Shown piece after piece: positions 19,578 through 28,853 of a stretch of 38,875 bases of DNA. Source of the DNA: an uncultured Verrucomicrobiota bacterium (GTDB taxonomy: Bacteria > Verrucomicrobiota > Verrucomicrobiia > Palsa-1439). The translations under genes were made by a program, and so were the position numbers. The notes beneath the pieces were generated by a model that ran no database searches, was not told the origin of the DNA, and saw only the letters and a list, made by a program, of their open reading frames with translations. The stretch covers positions 1 to 38,875 of the forward strand of contig CAINDI010000145.1 of NCBI GenBank assembly GCA_903847335.1, written 5' to 3'. Each line of letters begins with the position of its first letter. Position 1 is the stretch's first letter.

Positions 19578-19861
19578 TGAAAAATCCGTACGATGTCATC
19601 AAAACTGTTCGCGTGACTGAAAAAGGCACCGAGCAAACGACGAAGTTCAACCAGTATCAGGTGGTGGTGGACAAGCACGCCAACAAGCTCGATATCAAAC
19701 ATGCGGTTGAACATGCGTTTAAAGTGAAAGTTGTGCGTGTGAACACGATGCGGGTTCGCGGTAAGGCGCGGCGGCAACGAACGCTACAGGCGGGATATTC
19801 AGCGGCGTGGAAAAAAGCAGTTGTCACTTTGAAACAGGGCGAAAAAATCGAACTTACGTAA
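19577..19861 (+). CDS. rplW: 50S ribosomal protein L23
   Basis: L23 sits at the tunnel exit and is the docking site for trigger factor and SRP. The 94-residue protein has the conserved RVTEKGTEQ, NKLDIKHAVEHAFKVKVVRVN and KKAVVTLKQGEKIEL. Its ATG shares one base with the rplD stop. Confidence 0.97.
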   Translation: MKNPYDVIKTVRVTEKGTEQTTKFNQYQVVVDKHANKLDIKHAVEHAFKVKVVRVNTMRVRGKARRQRTLQAGYSAAWKKAVVTLKQGEKIELT

Positions 19862-19867
19862 TCAATC

Positions 19868-20704
19868 ATGGGCCTCAAATCTTTTAGACCATTAACAAGT
19901 TCGCTGCGCGGAACAGTCCTCTCGGACTTCGCGGAGTTGACGAAGCGTACTCCGGAGAAGTCGCTGACTGTTGCGAAGCGGCGCACCGGTGGACGGAATA
20001 ACCTTGGGCGGATGACGGCGCGAGGCATTGGCGGCGGACACAAGCAACGCTACCGGATTATTGATTTCAAGCGAGATAAAGTTGGCGTCCCGGCGATTGT
20101 AGAAGCGATTGAATATGATCCAAACCGGACGGCGCGAATTGCGTTGTTGAAATACGAAGATGGCGAGAAGCGTTATATCATTGCTCCGATTGATTTGAAG
20201 GTTGGCGCAAAAGTGATGAGCGGTCCGGATGCGGAATTGGCCACCGGTAACGCATTGCCGTTGCGAAAGATTTTGCCGGGGATGCCAATTCACAATATCG
20301 AATTGCATCACGGTCGCGGCGGCCAGCTTTGCCGAAGCGCGGCGATGGCGGCGCAGATTATGGCTGTCGAAGGCGACTATGCGTTGGTGAAGTTGCCATC
20401 GAGTGAAATTCGGAAAATTCATGCGGATTGCTATGCGACGATTGGTCAAGTTGGCAATCCAGACAACATGAACATCATGCTTGGGAAAGCCGGTCGGAGC
20501 CGTTGGCTTGGAATTCGTGGAATCAGTCGTGGGATGTGCCGGAACCCAGTGGATCACCCAATGGGCGGTGGACAAGGTAAGAGTAAGGGTGGTGGCGGTT
20601 GGCATCATCCGTGTTCGCCGTGGGGTAAATTGGCGAAGGGTGGAAAGTCACGACGCCGGAAGAAGTATTCAAATTCACTTATCGTAGAGCGAAGGAAGAA
20701 ATAA
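19868..20704 (+). CDS. rplB: 50S ribosomal protein L2
   Basis: L2 supports subunit joining and peptidyl transfer. The 278-residue protein is full length. The highly conserved loop normally written DHPHGGGEG reads DHPMGGGQG, keeping the first His (the E. coli H229 equivalent) but replacing the second with Met. It is followed by a glycine-rich [11 protein letters not shown] segment. I believe related phyla also vary here. The rpsS ATG follows the TAA with no gap. Confidence 0.97.
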   Translation: MGLKSFRPLTSSLRGTVLSDFAELTKRTPEKSLTVAKRRTGGRNNLGRMTARGIGGGHKQRYRIIDFKRDKVGVPAIVEAIEYDPNRTARIALLKYEDGEKRYIIAPIDLKVGAKVMSGPDAELATGNALPLRKILPGMPIHNIELHHGRGGQLCRSAAMAAQIMAVEGDYALVKLPSSEIRKIHADCYATIGQVGNPDNMNIMLGKAGRSRWLGIRGISRGMCRNPVDHPMGGGQGKSKGGGGWHHPCSPWGKLAKGGKSRRRKKYSNSLIVERRKK

Positions 20705-20983
20705 ATGGGACGTTCGCTAAAAAAAGGTCCGTTTGTAGATGCCCACCTGATGGAGAAGGTGGAGAAAATGTTGACGAGCGAGAAGAAGCCAGTCAAGACT
20801 TGGTCTCGTCGCTCAATGATTGTACCGGACTTTATTGGTCACACATTTTTAGTGCACAATGGCAAGAGTCACTTACCGGTGTTCGTAACGGAAAATATGG
20901 TCGGTCACCGGTTAGGTGAATTTGCGCCGACGCGGACATTTAGAGCGCACGGTGCGGCGACGGAGAAAGCCGTCGCGAAGTAA
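20705..20983 (+). CDS. rpsS: 30S ribosomal protein S19
   Basis: S19 lies in the 30S head and contacts S13. The 92-residue protein starts [19 protein letters not shown] and has [17 protein letters not shown]. In nearly all bacteria rplV follows directly; here a 714-bp foreign-looking gene intervenes. Confidence 0.98.
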   Translation: MGRSLKKGPFVDAHLMEKVEKMLTSEKKPVKTWSRRSMIVPDFIGHTFLVHNGKSHLPVFVTENMVGHRLGEFAPTRTFRAHGAATEKAVAK

Positions 20984-20987
20984 TATC

Positions 20988-21701
20988 GTGCTGGCGCGAG
21001 CTAAGTTTGCTTGGGTTGTTTTGTTCTTTGTAATCGGTGGAGTTATATGGGCAGACGATGAGTCGCTCCGGAAGGCACTGGATCAGCTCAGTGCGAGCTA
21101 CGCGGAAACGCAAAGTAAATTGCGTGACCGAGAAATAGCTCTGAAAGCGTTGACGGAAAGTCTGGCAATTGCGAAGACAGAGAGTGAATTAATTCAAAAT
21201 CTCTGGGCCGATGCGCAGGCGCGAGCGCAAACAGTGAGCGCGAATCTGACGGAGTCAGACGCAGCGGCAATACAATGGCAATTAGTCGAGACACTTCATA
21301 AATTATATTTAGCGGAGACGGAGCAAAAGCGGTTGGTAGAGTTGCTGAAGCGATTGGTCTCAGGAGTTGAGTCGAATCGGAATATTGTCAGTGAGATTAT
21401 AGAGGCAAAGCAATTGTTGGCAGAGAAGCCGATAGGTGCAATAAAGCCGTCAGGCAGTTCATCGTTAGTCACGGCGCGGATTTTAGAAGTGAATCCAAAG
21501 CTCCGTCTGGTGGTATTCGATGTTGGGATGCAGCAAGGTGCGAGAATCGGAATGCCGTTAATAATTTTTCGCGGCGACCATGCGGTTGCCGAATTGCGAG
21601 TCGTGGATGTGCGCCAGAAAATTTGCGGCGCAGTGATTGAAAATGTGGATAATAACGTCACATTAAAGGCGGGTGATACCGCACGAGTGACGAAGGGTTA
21701 G
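20988..21701 (+). CDS. Predicted secreted coiled-coil protein inside the S10 operon, function unknown
   Basis: I do not recognise this gene by name. It fills the place between rpsS and rplV, which are normally adjacent. I read a GTG start at 20988, five nt after the rpsS stop, giving 237 residues; the longer open frame from 20916 overlaps rpsS and is less likely. Residues 1-22 look like a signal peptide (basic LARAK, hydrophobic core, cleavage IWA/DDE). Residues about 24-145 form long charged helices with heptad character, then a Ser/Pro linker (146-158). A beta-rich C-terminal domain (159-237) has the pattern ILEVNPKLRLVVFDVG and RIGMPLIIFRGD, resembling the small barrel of MreC- or FlgT-like envelope proteins. 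Rare codons ATA, TTA and AGA appear that the ribosomal genes nearly lack. There is no good ribosome binding site, so translation may depend on coupling to rpsS. Confidence 0.85.
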   Translation: MLARAKFAWVVLFFVIGGVIWADDESLRKALDQLSASYAETQSKLRDREIALKALTESLAIAKTESELIQNLWADAQARAQTVSANLTESDAAAIQWQLVETLHKLYLAETEQKRLVELLKRLVSGVESNRNIVSEIIEAKQLLAEKPIGAIKPSGSSSLVTARILEVNPKLRLVVFDVGMQQGARIGMPLIIFRGDHAVAELRVVDVRQKICGAVIENVDNNVTLKAGDTARVTKG

Positions 21702-21710
21702 ATAAATTTT

Positions 21711-22046
21711 ATGGATGTGTTAGCGACAACTAAATATGCGCGAATGAGTCCCGCCAAGGTTGGCGAGGTGACGCGAATGATTCATGGCAAACGTGCCGGA
21801 GAAGCACTGGAATTGTTGCGGGCGGTTCCGCGTAAGTCGGCGCGCTTGATTGAAAAAACTTTGAAGTCAGCGATTGCCAATGCGACGAACAACGCGAAGT
21901 TAGCGGCGGATACTTTAGTTGTGAAAGAAGCGATGGCGAATGAGGGGCCTCGTTTGAAACGATTTCAGCCAAAGGCGCGTGGAAGCGCGGGACCGATTAT
22001 TAAGCGGTTAAGTCATATTCGGATCGTGTTGACGGACGGACAATAA
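21711..22046 (+). CDS. rplV: 50S ribosomal protein L22
   Basis: L22 lines the peptide exit tunnel with a long beta hairpin. The 111-residue protein has YARMSPAKVGEVTRMIHGK at the N-terminus and the tunnel hairpin GPRLKRFQPKARGSAGPI near residues 79-96. It resumes the ribosomal series nine nt after the coiled-coil gene, so that gene has not broken the operon. Confidence 0.97.
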   Translation: MDVLATTKYARMSPAKVGEVTRMIHGKRAGEALELLRAVPRKSARLIEKTLKSAIANATNNAKLAADTLVVKEAMANEGPRLKRFQPKARGSAGPIIKRLSHIRIVLTDGQ

Positions 22047-22049
22047 TCT

Positions 22050-22730
22050 ATGGGACAAAAAGTAAATCCGATTGGTTTTCGCGTGGCAGTCACCAAAGAC
22101 TGGCTGTCGAAGTGGTATGCCGATAAGAAAGATTACGCACCGCTCTTGCTCGAAGACATTAAGATTCGTGAAATTGTAAAGACGAAGCTCGCTGCGGCAG
22201 CGGTGTCGAAGATTACCATCGAACGCTATGCGAACCGGGCGCGGATTACAATTCACACCGCACGGCCTGGGATTGTTATCGGACGGAAAGGTTCGGAAAT
22301 CGACAAGCTCAAAGAAGATTTGGGCAAGATGACCGGTAAAGAAATTTACGTTGATATTGTCGAGGTGAAACAGCCGGAGACGAACGCGCAATTAGTGGCG
22401 GAGAATATTGGACTGCAACTCGAGCGTCGGATTAGTTTTCGTCGGGCTATGAAAAAGACGGTGCAGACGGCAATGGATTTTGGTGCGCAAGGAATTAAGG
22501 TTGCTTGCGGTGGACGGCTTGGTGGATCGGAAATTGCGCGGCATGAAAAATACCGGGTCGGAAAGATTCCGTTGCACACATTACGGGCCGATATTGATTA
22601 TGGTTTTGCCGAAGCCAATACGGTGTACGGCAAAATTGGGATTAAAGTTTGGGTTTGTAAGGGCGAACGCGCCCGTAAAGAGCCGATACCGGTAGCGAAG
22701 CCGGTGGCTCCAGCCGCACCGGTAGCTTAG
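22050..22730 (+). CDS. rpsC: 30S ribosomal protein S3
   Basis: S3 forms part of the mRNA entry site. The 226-residue protein has [18 protein letters not shown], a KH domain with GXXG ([14 protein letters not shown]), and a C-terminal domain with [10 protein letters not shown]. The tail [13 protein letters not shown] is a low-complexity extension, similar in style to tails on S12 and L17 here. Confidence 0.97.
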   Translation: MGQKVNPIGFRVAVTKDWLSKWYADKKDYAPLLLEDIKIREIVKTKLAAAAVSKITIERYANRARITIHTARPGIVIGRKGSEIDKLKEDLGKMTGKEIYVDIVEVKQPETNAQLVAENIGLQLERRISFRRAMKKTVQTAMDFGAQGIKVACGGRLGGSEIARHEKYRVGKIPLHTLRADIDYGFAEANTVYGKIGIKVWVCKGERARKEPIPVAKPVAPAAPVA

Positions 22731-22743
22731 GAGATATTTTGAC

Positions 22744-23154
22744 ATGCCACTGATGCCAGCCAGAGTAAAGCACCGCAAACAACAACGCGGTAATCGTGCC
22801 GGGATTGCTTGGCGCGGTACGGAAGTATCGTTTGGTGAATTTGGATTACAGGCGTTAGATCGCACTTGGTTGACGGCGGTGCAGATTGAGGCGTGCCGGG
22901 TTGCGTTGTCGAGGAATATGAAACGTCGTGGGAAGCTTTGGATCCGGATTTTCCCAGACAAGCCATTCACGAAGCGACCACCGGAGACCCGGATGGGTCA
23001 TGGTAAGGGAAATGTTGAAGGTTGGGTCGCAGTGGTGCGACCGGGAAATGTATTATTTGAGATGGGCGGCGTGACCGAAGCGTTGGCGCAGGATTCGTTC
23101 CGGCTGGCGGCGGCGAAATTGCCAATCAAGACTCGTTTTGTAAAGAGACGCTAA
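22744..23154 (+). CDS. rplP: 50S ribosomal protein L16
   Basis: L16 helps position A-site tRNA. The 136-residue protein has canonical [17 protein letters not shown] and [26 protein letters not shown] upstream supports the start. Its TAA shares a base with the rpmC ATG. Confidence 0.97.
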   Translation: MPLMPARVKHRKQQRGNRAGIAWRGTEVSFGEFGLQALDRTWLTAVQIEACRVALSRNMKRRGKLWIRIFPDKPFTKRPPETRMGHGKGNVEGWVAVVRPGNVLFEMGGVTEALAQDSFRLAAAKLPIKTRFVKRR

Positions 23155-23369
23155 TGAAATCGAAGGAAATTCGGGAATTATCAGACGTGGAAGCGCAAGC
23201 AAAGGTGCGTGATCTACGACAGGAATTGTTTAACTTGCGCCTGCAACAGCAAGGCGCGCGGTTGGAGCGTCCTAGCCGGTTGCATGATGTGCGCCGGGAT
23301 GTCGCGCGAATCGAAACTATTTTACGCGAACGCCAGTTAAAGGCTGTTGCAAGTAAGTCAGAGAAATGA
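23154..23369 (+). CDS. rpmC: 50S ribosomal protein L29
   Basis: L29 sits beside L23 at the tunnel exit. The 71-residue protein has the two-helix fold with [22 protein letters not shown] and [10 protein letters not shown]. It overlaps rplP by one base and rpsQ by four. Confidence 0.96.
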   Translation: MKSKEIRELSDVEAQAKVRDLRQELFNLRLQQQGARLERPSRLHDVRRDVARIETILRERQLKAVASKSEK

Positions 23370-23665
23370 TCATGGTCGAGCAAACTCAACAATCTATTGT
23401 GCAGCAAAAAGAACTTGTCGGTGAAGTCGTCAGCGACAAGATGAATAAGACCATTGTCGTCAAGGTTTCACGGCGGGTGCGGCATCCGAAATATCATAAG
23501 GTAATTACGAAGCATAAAAAGTTTTATGCGCACGACGAAAAAGGTGAAGCGGGGATCGGCGATAGTGTGCGTATTGTTGCATCGCGACCATTGAGCAAGT
23601 TAAAGCGCTGGACGCTTGTGGAAATTGTCGTCAAGTCGAAGTCGGTTGAGAAGGTGGAAGCATGA
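23366..23665 (+). CDS. rpsQ: 30S ribosomal protein S17
   Basis: S17 is a primary 16S-binding OB-fold protein. The 99-residue protein has [19 protein letters not shown] and [17 protein letters not shown]. About 15 residues ([15 protein letters not shown]) precede the usual N-terminus. A second ATG at 23372 could be used; the ATG at 23366 overlaps the rpmC stop. The start region is nearly identical to that of nusG. Confidence 0.96.
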   Translation: MIMVEQTQQSIVQQKELVGEVVSDKMNKTIVVKVSRRVRHPKYHKVITKHKKFYAHDEKGEAGIGDSVRIVASRPLSKLKRWTLVEIVVKSKSVEKVEA

Positions 23666-24027
23666 TTCAGATTCGTACCAATTTAGATGTGGCTGATAAT
23701 ACCGGCGCTCGCTTAGCGTGGGCGATTGGTGTCTTGGGTCACCAGAAGCGGTATGCTCGCGTTGGCGATGTTATCAAAGCGCACATCAAAGAAGCGGCGC
23801 CGGATGGTACAGTGAAAAAAGGTGAAGTTGTCACCTGTGTCGTCGTTCGCACTCGTTCAGCGCTCCGGCGGTCGGATGGTTCATATTTGCGATTTGATAG
23901 TAACGCGGTGGTGATTATTGATGACCAACACAATCCGAAAGGCACGCGTATTTTCGGACCGGTGGCGCGTGAGTTGCGCGATAAAAATTTCAGCAAGATT
24001 ATTTCATTAGCGCCTGAGGTGCTGTAA
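23662..24027 (+). CDS. rplN: 50S ribosomal protein L14
   Basis: L14 forms an intersubunit bridge with 16S helix 14. The 121-residue protein is standard: [20 protein letters not shown], then DAPDG-like [18 protein letters not shown] and a C-terminal [24 protein letters not shown] segment. It overlaps rpsQ as ATGA and opens the spc part. Confidence 0.98.
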   Translation: MIQIRTNLDVADNTGARLAWAIGVLGHQKRYARVGDVIKAHIKEAAPDGTVKKGEVVTCVVVRTRSALRRSDGSYLRFDSNAVVIIDDQHNPKGTRIFGPVARELRDKNFSKIISLAPEVL

Positions 24028-24029
24028 CG

Positions 24030-24314
24030 ATGAATACGCTGCACATTAAAAAAGATGATTTGGTGGTGGTAGTCTCCGGTGAAGACAAGGGAAAATCTGG
24101 TAAGGTGCTGGTCGCATTACCGGAAAAACTTCGAGTCGTCGTCGAAGGCGTTAACTTGATGAAGAAAGCGATTCGTAAGTCGCAGGATAATCCAAAGGGC
24201 GGAATCATTACGAAAGAGTTTCCGATTGCGGCCGGGAAAGTAATGTTGCAAGAAAAATTTGAGCTGCGTAAGAAGAAGCGCGGCGTGCCGGTCACTAACG
24301 CGGCAAACGATTAA
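24030..24314 (+). CDS. rplX: 50S ribosomal protein L24
   Basis: L24 is an assembly-initiating protein with a KOW domain. The 94-residue protein has IKKDDLVVVVSGEDKGKSGKV and VEGVNLMKKAIR, followed by GGIITKEFPI. It starts two nt after rplN. The 8-nt gap to rplE leaves no room for the S8 repressor hairpin known in E. coli. Confidence 0.97.
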   Translation: MNTLHIKKDDLVVVVSGEDKGKSGKVLVALPEKLRVVVEGVNLMKKAIRKSQDNPKGGIITKEFPIAAGKVMLQEKFELRKKKRGVPVTNAAND

Positions 24315-24322
24315 TACGGATT

Positions 24323-24859
24323 ATGTCACAACTTCAGGAACATTATAAAACAAACGTGGTCGAGCAACTCATCAAGGGCGGCAAGTATGCCAACCGGATG
24401 CAAGTGCCAAAGTTGGAAAAAGTCGTTATCAACATGGGCGTCAACTCGAAACACGATAAAGACGTTATCAACGAAGCGCAGGCAGAGTTGGTGACGATTA
24501 CCGGTCAGAAACCGATTGTCACACACGCCAAAAAGAGCGTTGCGAATTTTAATGTTCGCGAAGGGATGCCGGTCGGAGTGAAGGTCACCTTGCGCGGAAA
24601 ACGGATGTACGAATTTCTCGAGCGCTTTTTGAATGCCGCCTTACCGCGGATTCGTGATTTTCGCGGTGTGAATCCTCGTGGATTTGATGGGCGCGGGAGT
24701 TACACGATGGGCGTGAAGGATCAAGCGATTTTTCCAGAGGTCGAGATGGATAAGGTAAAACACAATCTCGGGATGGATGTGACGATTGTCACGTCGGCAA
24801 ATACCGATGCAGAAGCGAAAGAGCTGCTGAAGCTGCTCGGAATGCCGTTTAGCAGTTAG
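24323..24859 (+). CDS. rplE: 50S ribosomal protein L5
   Basis: L5 binds 5S rRNA and contacts P-site tRNA. The 178-residue protein has [13 protein letters not shown], the loop [21 protein letters not shown] and [21 protein letters not shown], all canonical. Confidence 0.98.
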   Translation: MSQLQEHYKTNVVEQLIKGGKYANRMQVPKLEKVVINMGVNSKHDKDVINEAQAELVTITGQKPIVTHAKKSVANFNVREGMPVGVKVTLRGKRMYEFLERFLNAALPRIRDFRGVNPRGFDGRGSYTMGVKDQAIFPEVEMDKVKHNLGMDVTIVTSANTDAEAKELLKLLGMPFSS

Positions 24860-24872
24860 AGGACGAAACGTT

Positions 24873-25058
24873 ATGGCGAAATTAACCTGGGAACTGAAAG
24901 CAGCGGGACCGGCGAAGTTTTCTTCGCAGAAGTACAACCGTTGCAAAACCTGTGGACGCCGGCATGCATTTATCCGGCGCTTTCAGATTTGCCGGATTTG
25001 CTTCCGGGAATTGGCCAGCCAGGGAAAAATCCCCGGCGTTACAAAGGCGAGTTGGTAG
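24873..25058 (+). CDS. rpsZ: 30S ribosomal protein S14, zinc-binding short type
   Basis: S14 completes the 30S head near the A site. At 61 residues this is the short zinc-binding form, with C24, C27, C40 and C43 in a CxxC-x12-CxxC pattern and the C-terminal [18 protein letters not shown] lies upstream of the ATG. It sits between L5 and S8 as usual. Confidence 0.97.
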   Translation: MAKLTWELKAAGPAKFSSQKYNRCKTCGRRHAFIRRFQICRICFRELASQGKIPGVTKASW

Positions 25059-25061
25059 GAC

Positions 25062-25460
25062 ATGAATCAGACTGATCCCATTGCCGATATGTTGACGCGG
25101 ATTCGCAACGCGAATAGCGCACTTAAACCCGAAGCCGCGATGCCATTTTCACGGATGAAGGGTGAGATTGCAAAAGTTCTCAAGCGCGAAGGTTACATCG
25201 CAGACTTTTATGTTGAGAAGCCGGAAGCCGGTCCGCAGCTTCTAAAAATTCAACTCAAAATTGTCGGCAAAGAGCGTTCGATTGTCGGCATCGCACGCAT
25301 CAGCCGTCCGGGCTTGCGGCGCTATACCGGCGCACAGAAAGTTCCGCGTGTGTTAGGCGGAATGGGCATTTCGATTGTCACGACCTCCAAAGGCGTGATG
25401 ACCGGCCACGAGGCCAAAAAGGCTAATCTCGGCGGCGAAATTCTAGCATACGTTTGGTGA
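25062..25460 (+). CDS. rpsH: 30S ribosomal protein S8
   Basis: S8 is a primary binder of the 16S central domain. The 132-residue protein has DPIADMLTRIRNANSA, KPGLRRY-type RPGLRRYTG and the C-terminal GGMGISIVTTSKGVMTG segment followed by GGEILAYVW. Confidence 0.98.
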   Translation: MNQTDPIADMLTRIRNANSALKPEAAMPFSRMKGEIAKVLKREGYIADFYVEKPEAGPQLLKIQLKIVGKERSIVGIARISRPGLRRYTGAQKVPRVLGGMGISIVTTSKGVMTGHEAKKANLGGEILAYVW

Positions 25461-25463
25461 GAT

Positions 25464-26024
25464 ATGTCACGCATCGGAAAACAACCAGTTTTAATACCAG
25501 CCAAAACCAAAGTTGCGGTTACCGGTCAGTTGGTCGCGGTCGAAGGACCGAAGGGCAAACTTGAATTCACGGTCCCGACGCCAATTATTGTCGTTGTCAA
25601 GGATGGAAAAGTTATTGCGTCCACCAAACAATTGGATCGCACCGGGAAGTCGCGGTGGGGATTGACTCGCAGTTTAATCGCAAACATGGTCAAAGGTGTC
25701 AATGACGGTTACTCGAAGCAATTACTCGTTGAAGGTGTTGGTTTCCGGGCTGCTGTGCAAAATACAAACTTGAATCTTCAACTTGGCTATTCGCATCCGA
25801 TTAATTTTGAGATTCCGAAAGGCATCAAAATCACAGTGGTGGACACGGCGGACAAAAAACCGCAAATCACCATTGAAGGTGCCGACAAACAAATGGTTGG
25901 CGAAGTCGCCGCGCGGATTCGCCGGTTCTACAAACCTGAGCCGTACAAGGGTAAAGGAATTCGGTATGTTGGTGAAATCGTTCGCCGCAAGGCTGGTAAG
26001 ACTGTTACTACGGCAGGTGGTTAA
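25464..26024 (+). CDS. rplF: 50S ribosomal protein L6
   Basis: L6 binds near the sarcin-ricin loop. The 186-residue protein has [29 protein letters not shown] and the C-terminal [18 protein letters not shown] signature. Confidence 0.98.
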   Translation: MSRIGKQPVLIPAKTKVAVTGQLVAVEGPKGKLEFTVPTPIIVVVKDGKVIASTKQLDRTGKSRWGLTRSLIANMVKGVNDGYSKQLLVEGVGFRAAVQNTNLNLQLGYSHPINFEIPKGIKITVVDTADKKPQITIEGADKQMVGEVAARIRRFYKPEPYKGKGIRYVGEIVRRKAGKTVTTAGG

Positions 26025-26029
26025 TTCTC

Positions 26030-26386
26030 ATGACTCCGAAAAATAAAACTCAATCGCGAAATCGTCGGCATCTCCGGCTGCGACAAAATATTTCTGGCAC
26101 AGCTGTCCGCCCGCGGATGGCAGTGGCGATGACCGGTAAACATATTTACGTTCAGTTCATTGACGATGTGGCCGGTAAGACACTCGCCGCAGCCAGCACG
26201 ATTGCTGACGACGGCAAGGGGACGAAATCCACTGTCGCCGGTGCGAAGAAAATTGGCGCACTCGCTGCGCAAAAGGCGAAAGAAAAAAACATTAGCACGG
26301 TCGTATTTGACCGGGGCGGATTCCGGTATCACGGTCGCGTAAAAGCGTTGGCTGATGCCGCCCGCGAAGCAGGATTGAAATTCTAG
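26030..26386 (+). CDS. rplR: 50S ribosomal protein L18
   Basis: L18 brings 5S rRNA into the large subunit. The 118-residue protein has [37 protein letters not shown] and the C-terminal [20 protein letters not shown]. Confidence 0.97.
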   Translation: MTPKNKTQSRNRRHLRLRQNISGTAVRPRMAVAMTGKHIYVQFIDDVAGKTLAAASTIADDGKGTKSTVAGAKKIGALAAQKAKEKNISTVVFDRGGFRYHGRVKALADAAREAGLKF

Positions 26387-26388
26387 TT

Positions 26389-26982
26389 ATGGCACCAGAA
26401 AAAAAGCCCAGACTCGCCAAGCCCGTTGTTCCGAAAGCCAAGGAGGCCTCACCGGTCGCCGCTGCCGAAGAACTCGGTGTTGAACTTGAAGCCCGCGAAG
26501 GCGAGCTGATTGAGAAAGTTGTTTTTGTCAACCGGAGCGCTAAGGTCGTCAAAGGTGGTCGCCGTTTCCATTTTAGTGCGTTGGTTGTCGCCGGGAACCG
26601 GAATGGAAAAGTTGGTTGGGGTTTTGGTAAGGCGAACGAAGTGGCAGATGCGATTCGCAAAGGCACCGATCAAGCCAAGAACGCATTGGTCAAAATGAAT
26701 TTAAAAGGCAGCACGATTCCACACGAGATTGTCGGCGTGTTTGGTGGTGGTCGTGTATTGTTGCGGCCAGCATCGCCAGGGACAGGTGTTATTGCCGGTG
26801 GTAGCGTTCGCGCGGTGCTTGAAGCGGTCGGTGTGCACGATGTGCTCACGAAATCGCTCGGCTCCAGCAATGCGGTCAATGTTGTCAAAGCCACGCTGGA
26901 TGCGCTTTCGAAGTTGCGGTTACATGATGAAATTTACCGAGTGCGCGGGATTAGCAAATCGAAACCAGCAGGAGTGAGTTAA
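26389..26982 (+). CDS. rpsE: 30S ribosomal protein S5 with N-terminal extension
   Basis: S5 acts in decoding fidelity and mRNA unwinding. The core is canonical ([56 protein letters not shown]). The 197-residue protein carries about 40 extra N-terminal residues, lysine/proline-rich then acidic. No ribosome binding site is visible; the ATG lies two nt after the rplR stop, so reinitiation is likely. rpmD (L30), which normally follows, is absent; rplO starts one base after the stop. Confidence 0.97.
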   Translation: MAPEKKPRLAKPVVPKAKEASPVAAAEELGVELEAREGELIEKVVFVNRSAKVVKGGRRFHFSALVVAGNRNGKVGWGFGKANEVADAIRKGTDQAKNALVKMNLKGSTIPHEIVGVFGGGRVLLRPASPGTGVIAGGSVRAVLEAVGVHDVLTKSLGSSNAVNVVKATLDALSKLRLHDEIYRVRGISKSKPAGVS

Positions 26983-26983
26983 T

Positions 26984-27472
26984 ATGACGATGCGTTTGCA
27001 TAATCTTAAACCGCGTCCTGGTGCCAAACATCGTAGCAAGCGAAAGGGTCTTGGCGAAAGTTCCGGTCACGGTAAAACTTCTGGTCGTGGCGGCAAAGGT
27101 CAGACCGCCCGTGCCGGTAGCGGAATTCGTTTGGGATTTGAAGGCGGTCAGATGCCGTTGTTGCGTCGGATTCCGAAGCGCGGCTTTAATAATAAAGCGT
27201 TCGGCACGCATCTTTCGATTATCAATGTCGAGACGCTCAATGCGTTTGACAACGGTGAGATAGTGACGCCGGAAGTCTTATTGGAGCAGGGGATTCTTAA
27301 GAAATTACTCGAAGGCGTGAAGGTGCTTGGCACCGGTGATCTCACGAAGAAGTTAACGGTAAAGGCGCAACAATTTAGCGCTACGGCTCGTGAGAAAATC
27401 ACAAAGGCCGGCGGCACTTGTGAAGATTTGCCATTGCCGGGCATTCATACGAAGGCTGTTGCCGCGAAGTAA
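26984..27472 (+). CDS. rplO: 50S ribosomal protein L15
   Basis: L15 is a late assembly protein of the large subunit. The 162-residue protein has MRLHNLKPRPGAKHRSKRKG (after a short MT start), GHGKTSGRGGKGQTARAG and FEGGQMPLLRRIPKRGF. Confidence 0.97.
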   Translation: MTMRLHNLKPRPGAKHRSKRKGLGESSGHGKTSGRGGKGQTARAGSGIRLGFEGGQMPLLRRIPKRGFNNKAFGTHLSIINVETLNAFDNGEIVTPEVLLEQGILKKLLEGVKVLGTGDLTKKLTVKAQQFSATAREKITKAGGTCEDLPLPGIHTKAVAAK

Positions 27473-27473
27473 A

Positions 27474-28820
27474 ATGTTTTCTGCGTTCCTCAATAGTTGG
27501 AAGATACCGGAACTGCGACGACGCCTTCTGTTCACTCTTGGCATCATTGCGTTGGCGCGAGTCGGTGCAAATATTCCATGTCCCGGTGTTGATCCTTCTG
27601 CTTTGAACGAATACATCGGAAAAATCCAAAGTCAGGTGGGTGGTAGTTTTGTCGGCTTGGCAATGTTGATGACCGGTGGCGGTCTTCAGAATTGCGCCGT
27701 TTTCGCTCTCGGTGTGATGCCGTATATCAGCGGTTCGATTATCATGACGCTGCTGACGGCGGTGATTCCTTCGTTTGAACGGCTCCGGCAGGAAGGCGAG
27801 TCCGGTCGTGCGAAGATTATTCAATACGGCCGGTATCTCACAGTGCTGATTTGTATTATCCAAGGTTTTTTCCTCGCGAAGGCGTTTGAGAATCCGGGGC
27901 GATTGTTTCCAGGTTTCAGCGGCGTTTTGGTGAAAGATCCTGGTTTAGGATTTGAATTGCTGACGGTTTTAACAATTACCAGTGGCACGGTGTTGCTGAT
28001 GTGGCTTGGTGAACAAATCACTGAGCGCGGGATTGGTAACGGCGTATCGATCATTATCACGGTTGGGATTGTGGACCGGTTACCGCGAGCAATCATGCAG
28101 GCGTGGACACTATTTTTCGGACCGGAAAGTTCATTCAATATTTTGCACGCGGTTTTATTGTTGGTCATGGTGTTGGCAGTTGTTGCTGGGATTATTGCGG
28201 TGACACAAGCAACGCGGAAGATTCCGGTGCAATATGCGCAGCGGATGGTCGGTCGAAAAATGCTCGGTGGCGGACAGACGTTTATGCCGTTGCGTGTTAA
28301 CTATGCCGGTGTGATGCCGATTATTTTTGCGCAGGCGATTTTGTTGTTCCCGCAGAAAATTATTTCGATGTCGCACTTAGCATTTTTCCAGCAAGTAGCG
28401 CGGCAGTTGACGGAAGGCGAGGGATTGTATCTGGCGCTTTACGGATTGATGATTTTGTTCTTCTCGTACTTCTGGGTAGCGACGCAATTTAATCCGCTTC
28501 AGATTGCGGATGATTTGAAACGATATGGTGGTTATGTTCCCGGAATTCGCCCCGGCAAGCCAACGGCGGAATATTTGGATCACACGATGACGCGGATTAC
28601 TTTGGCGGGTGCGGTATTCCTGACGGTGATTGCGGTGATTCCGTACATTCTTTCACACAATTTTAAGTTACCATATTTGACGGCGAGTTTTTTCGGCGGC
28701 ACGAGCATGTTAATTACGGTCGGTGTGATGCTCGACACGATGCGGCAGATTGAATCGCATCTGTTCATGCGCGGGTATGACGGATTTTTGCGTAAGGGCA
28801 AAGTACGTGGTCGCCGGTAG
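27474..28820 (+). CDS. secY: Preprotein translocase subunit SecY
   Basis: SecY is the protein-conducting channel of the inner membrane. I start it at the ATG at 27474 (MFSAFLNSWKIPELRRR), two bases after rplO, not at the longer upstream frame that overlaps rplO; this gives 448 residues. Ten hydrophobic segments fit the family, and the motifs LRRRLLFTLGIIALARVGANIPCPGV, ALGVMPYISGSIIMTLL and GVMPIIFAQ, plus the C-terminal MRGYDGFLRKGKVRGRR, are recognisable in the translation. adk, its usual downstream neighbour, is missing; map follows after 33 nt. Confidence 0.97.
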   Translation: MFSAFLNSWKIPELRRRLLFTLGIIALARVGANIPCPGVDPSALNEYIGKIQSQVGGSFVGLAMLMTGGGLQNCAVFALGVMPYISGSIIMTLLTAVIPSFERLRQEGESGRAKIIQYGRYLTVLICIIQGFFLAKAFENPGRLFPGFSGVLVKDPGLGFELLTVLTITSGTVLLMWLGEQITERGIGNGVSIIITVGIVDRLPRAIMQAWTLFFGPESSFNILHAVLLLVMVLAVVAGIIAVTQATRKIPVQYAQRMVGRKMLGGGQTFMPLRVNYAGVMPIIFAQAILLFPQKIISMSHLAFFQQVARQLTEGEGLYLALYGLMILFFSYFWVATQFNPLQIADDLKRYGGYVPGIRPGKPTAEYLDHTMTRITLAGAVFLTVIAVIPYILSHNFKLPYLTASFFGGTSMLITVGVMLDTMRQIESHLFMRGYDGFLRKGKVRGRR

Positions 28821-28853
28821 GCAGTTCATTGACAAGGGACAGGTAGTACCGGT

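Noticed and set aside
20916-20987. Longer start of the coiled-coil gene overlapping rpsS
   Set aside because: It would put a strongly basic 24-residue stretch before the signal peptide, and it is just the +1 frame of rpsS. The GTG after the rpsS stop gives a normal signal peptide.
26983-26983. Hidden rpmD (L30) between rpsE and rplO
   Set aside because: Only one base separates the stop of rpsE and the start of rplO; L30 is truly absent here, as in many phyla.
27390-27473. Upstream start of secY within rplO
   Set aside because: The extra 28 residues are an out-of-frame reading of rplO; the ATG at 27474 gives the standard SecY N-terminus.
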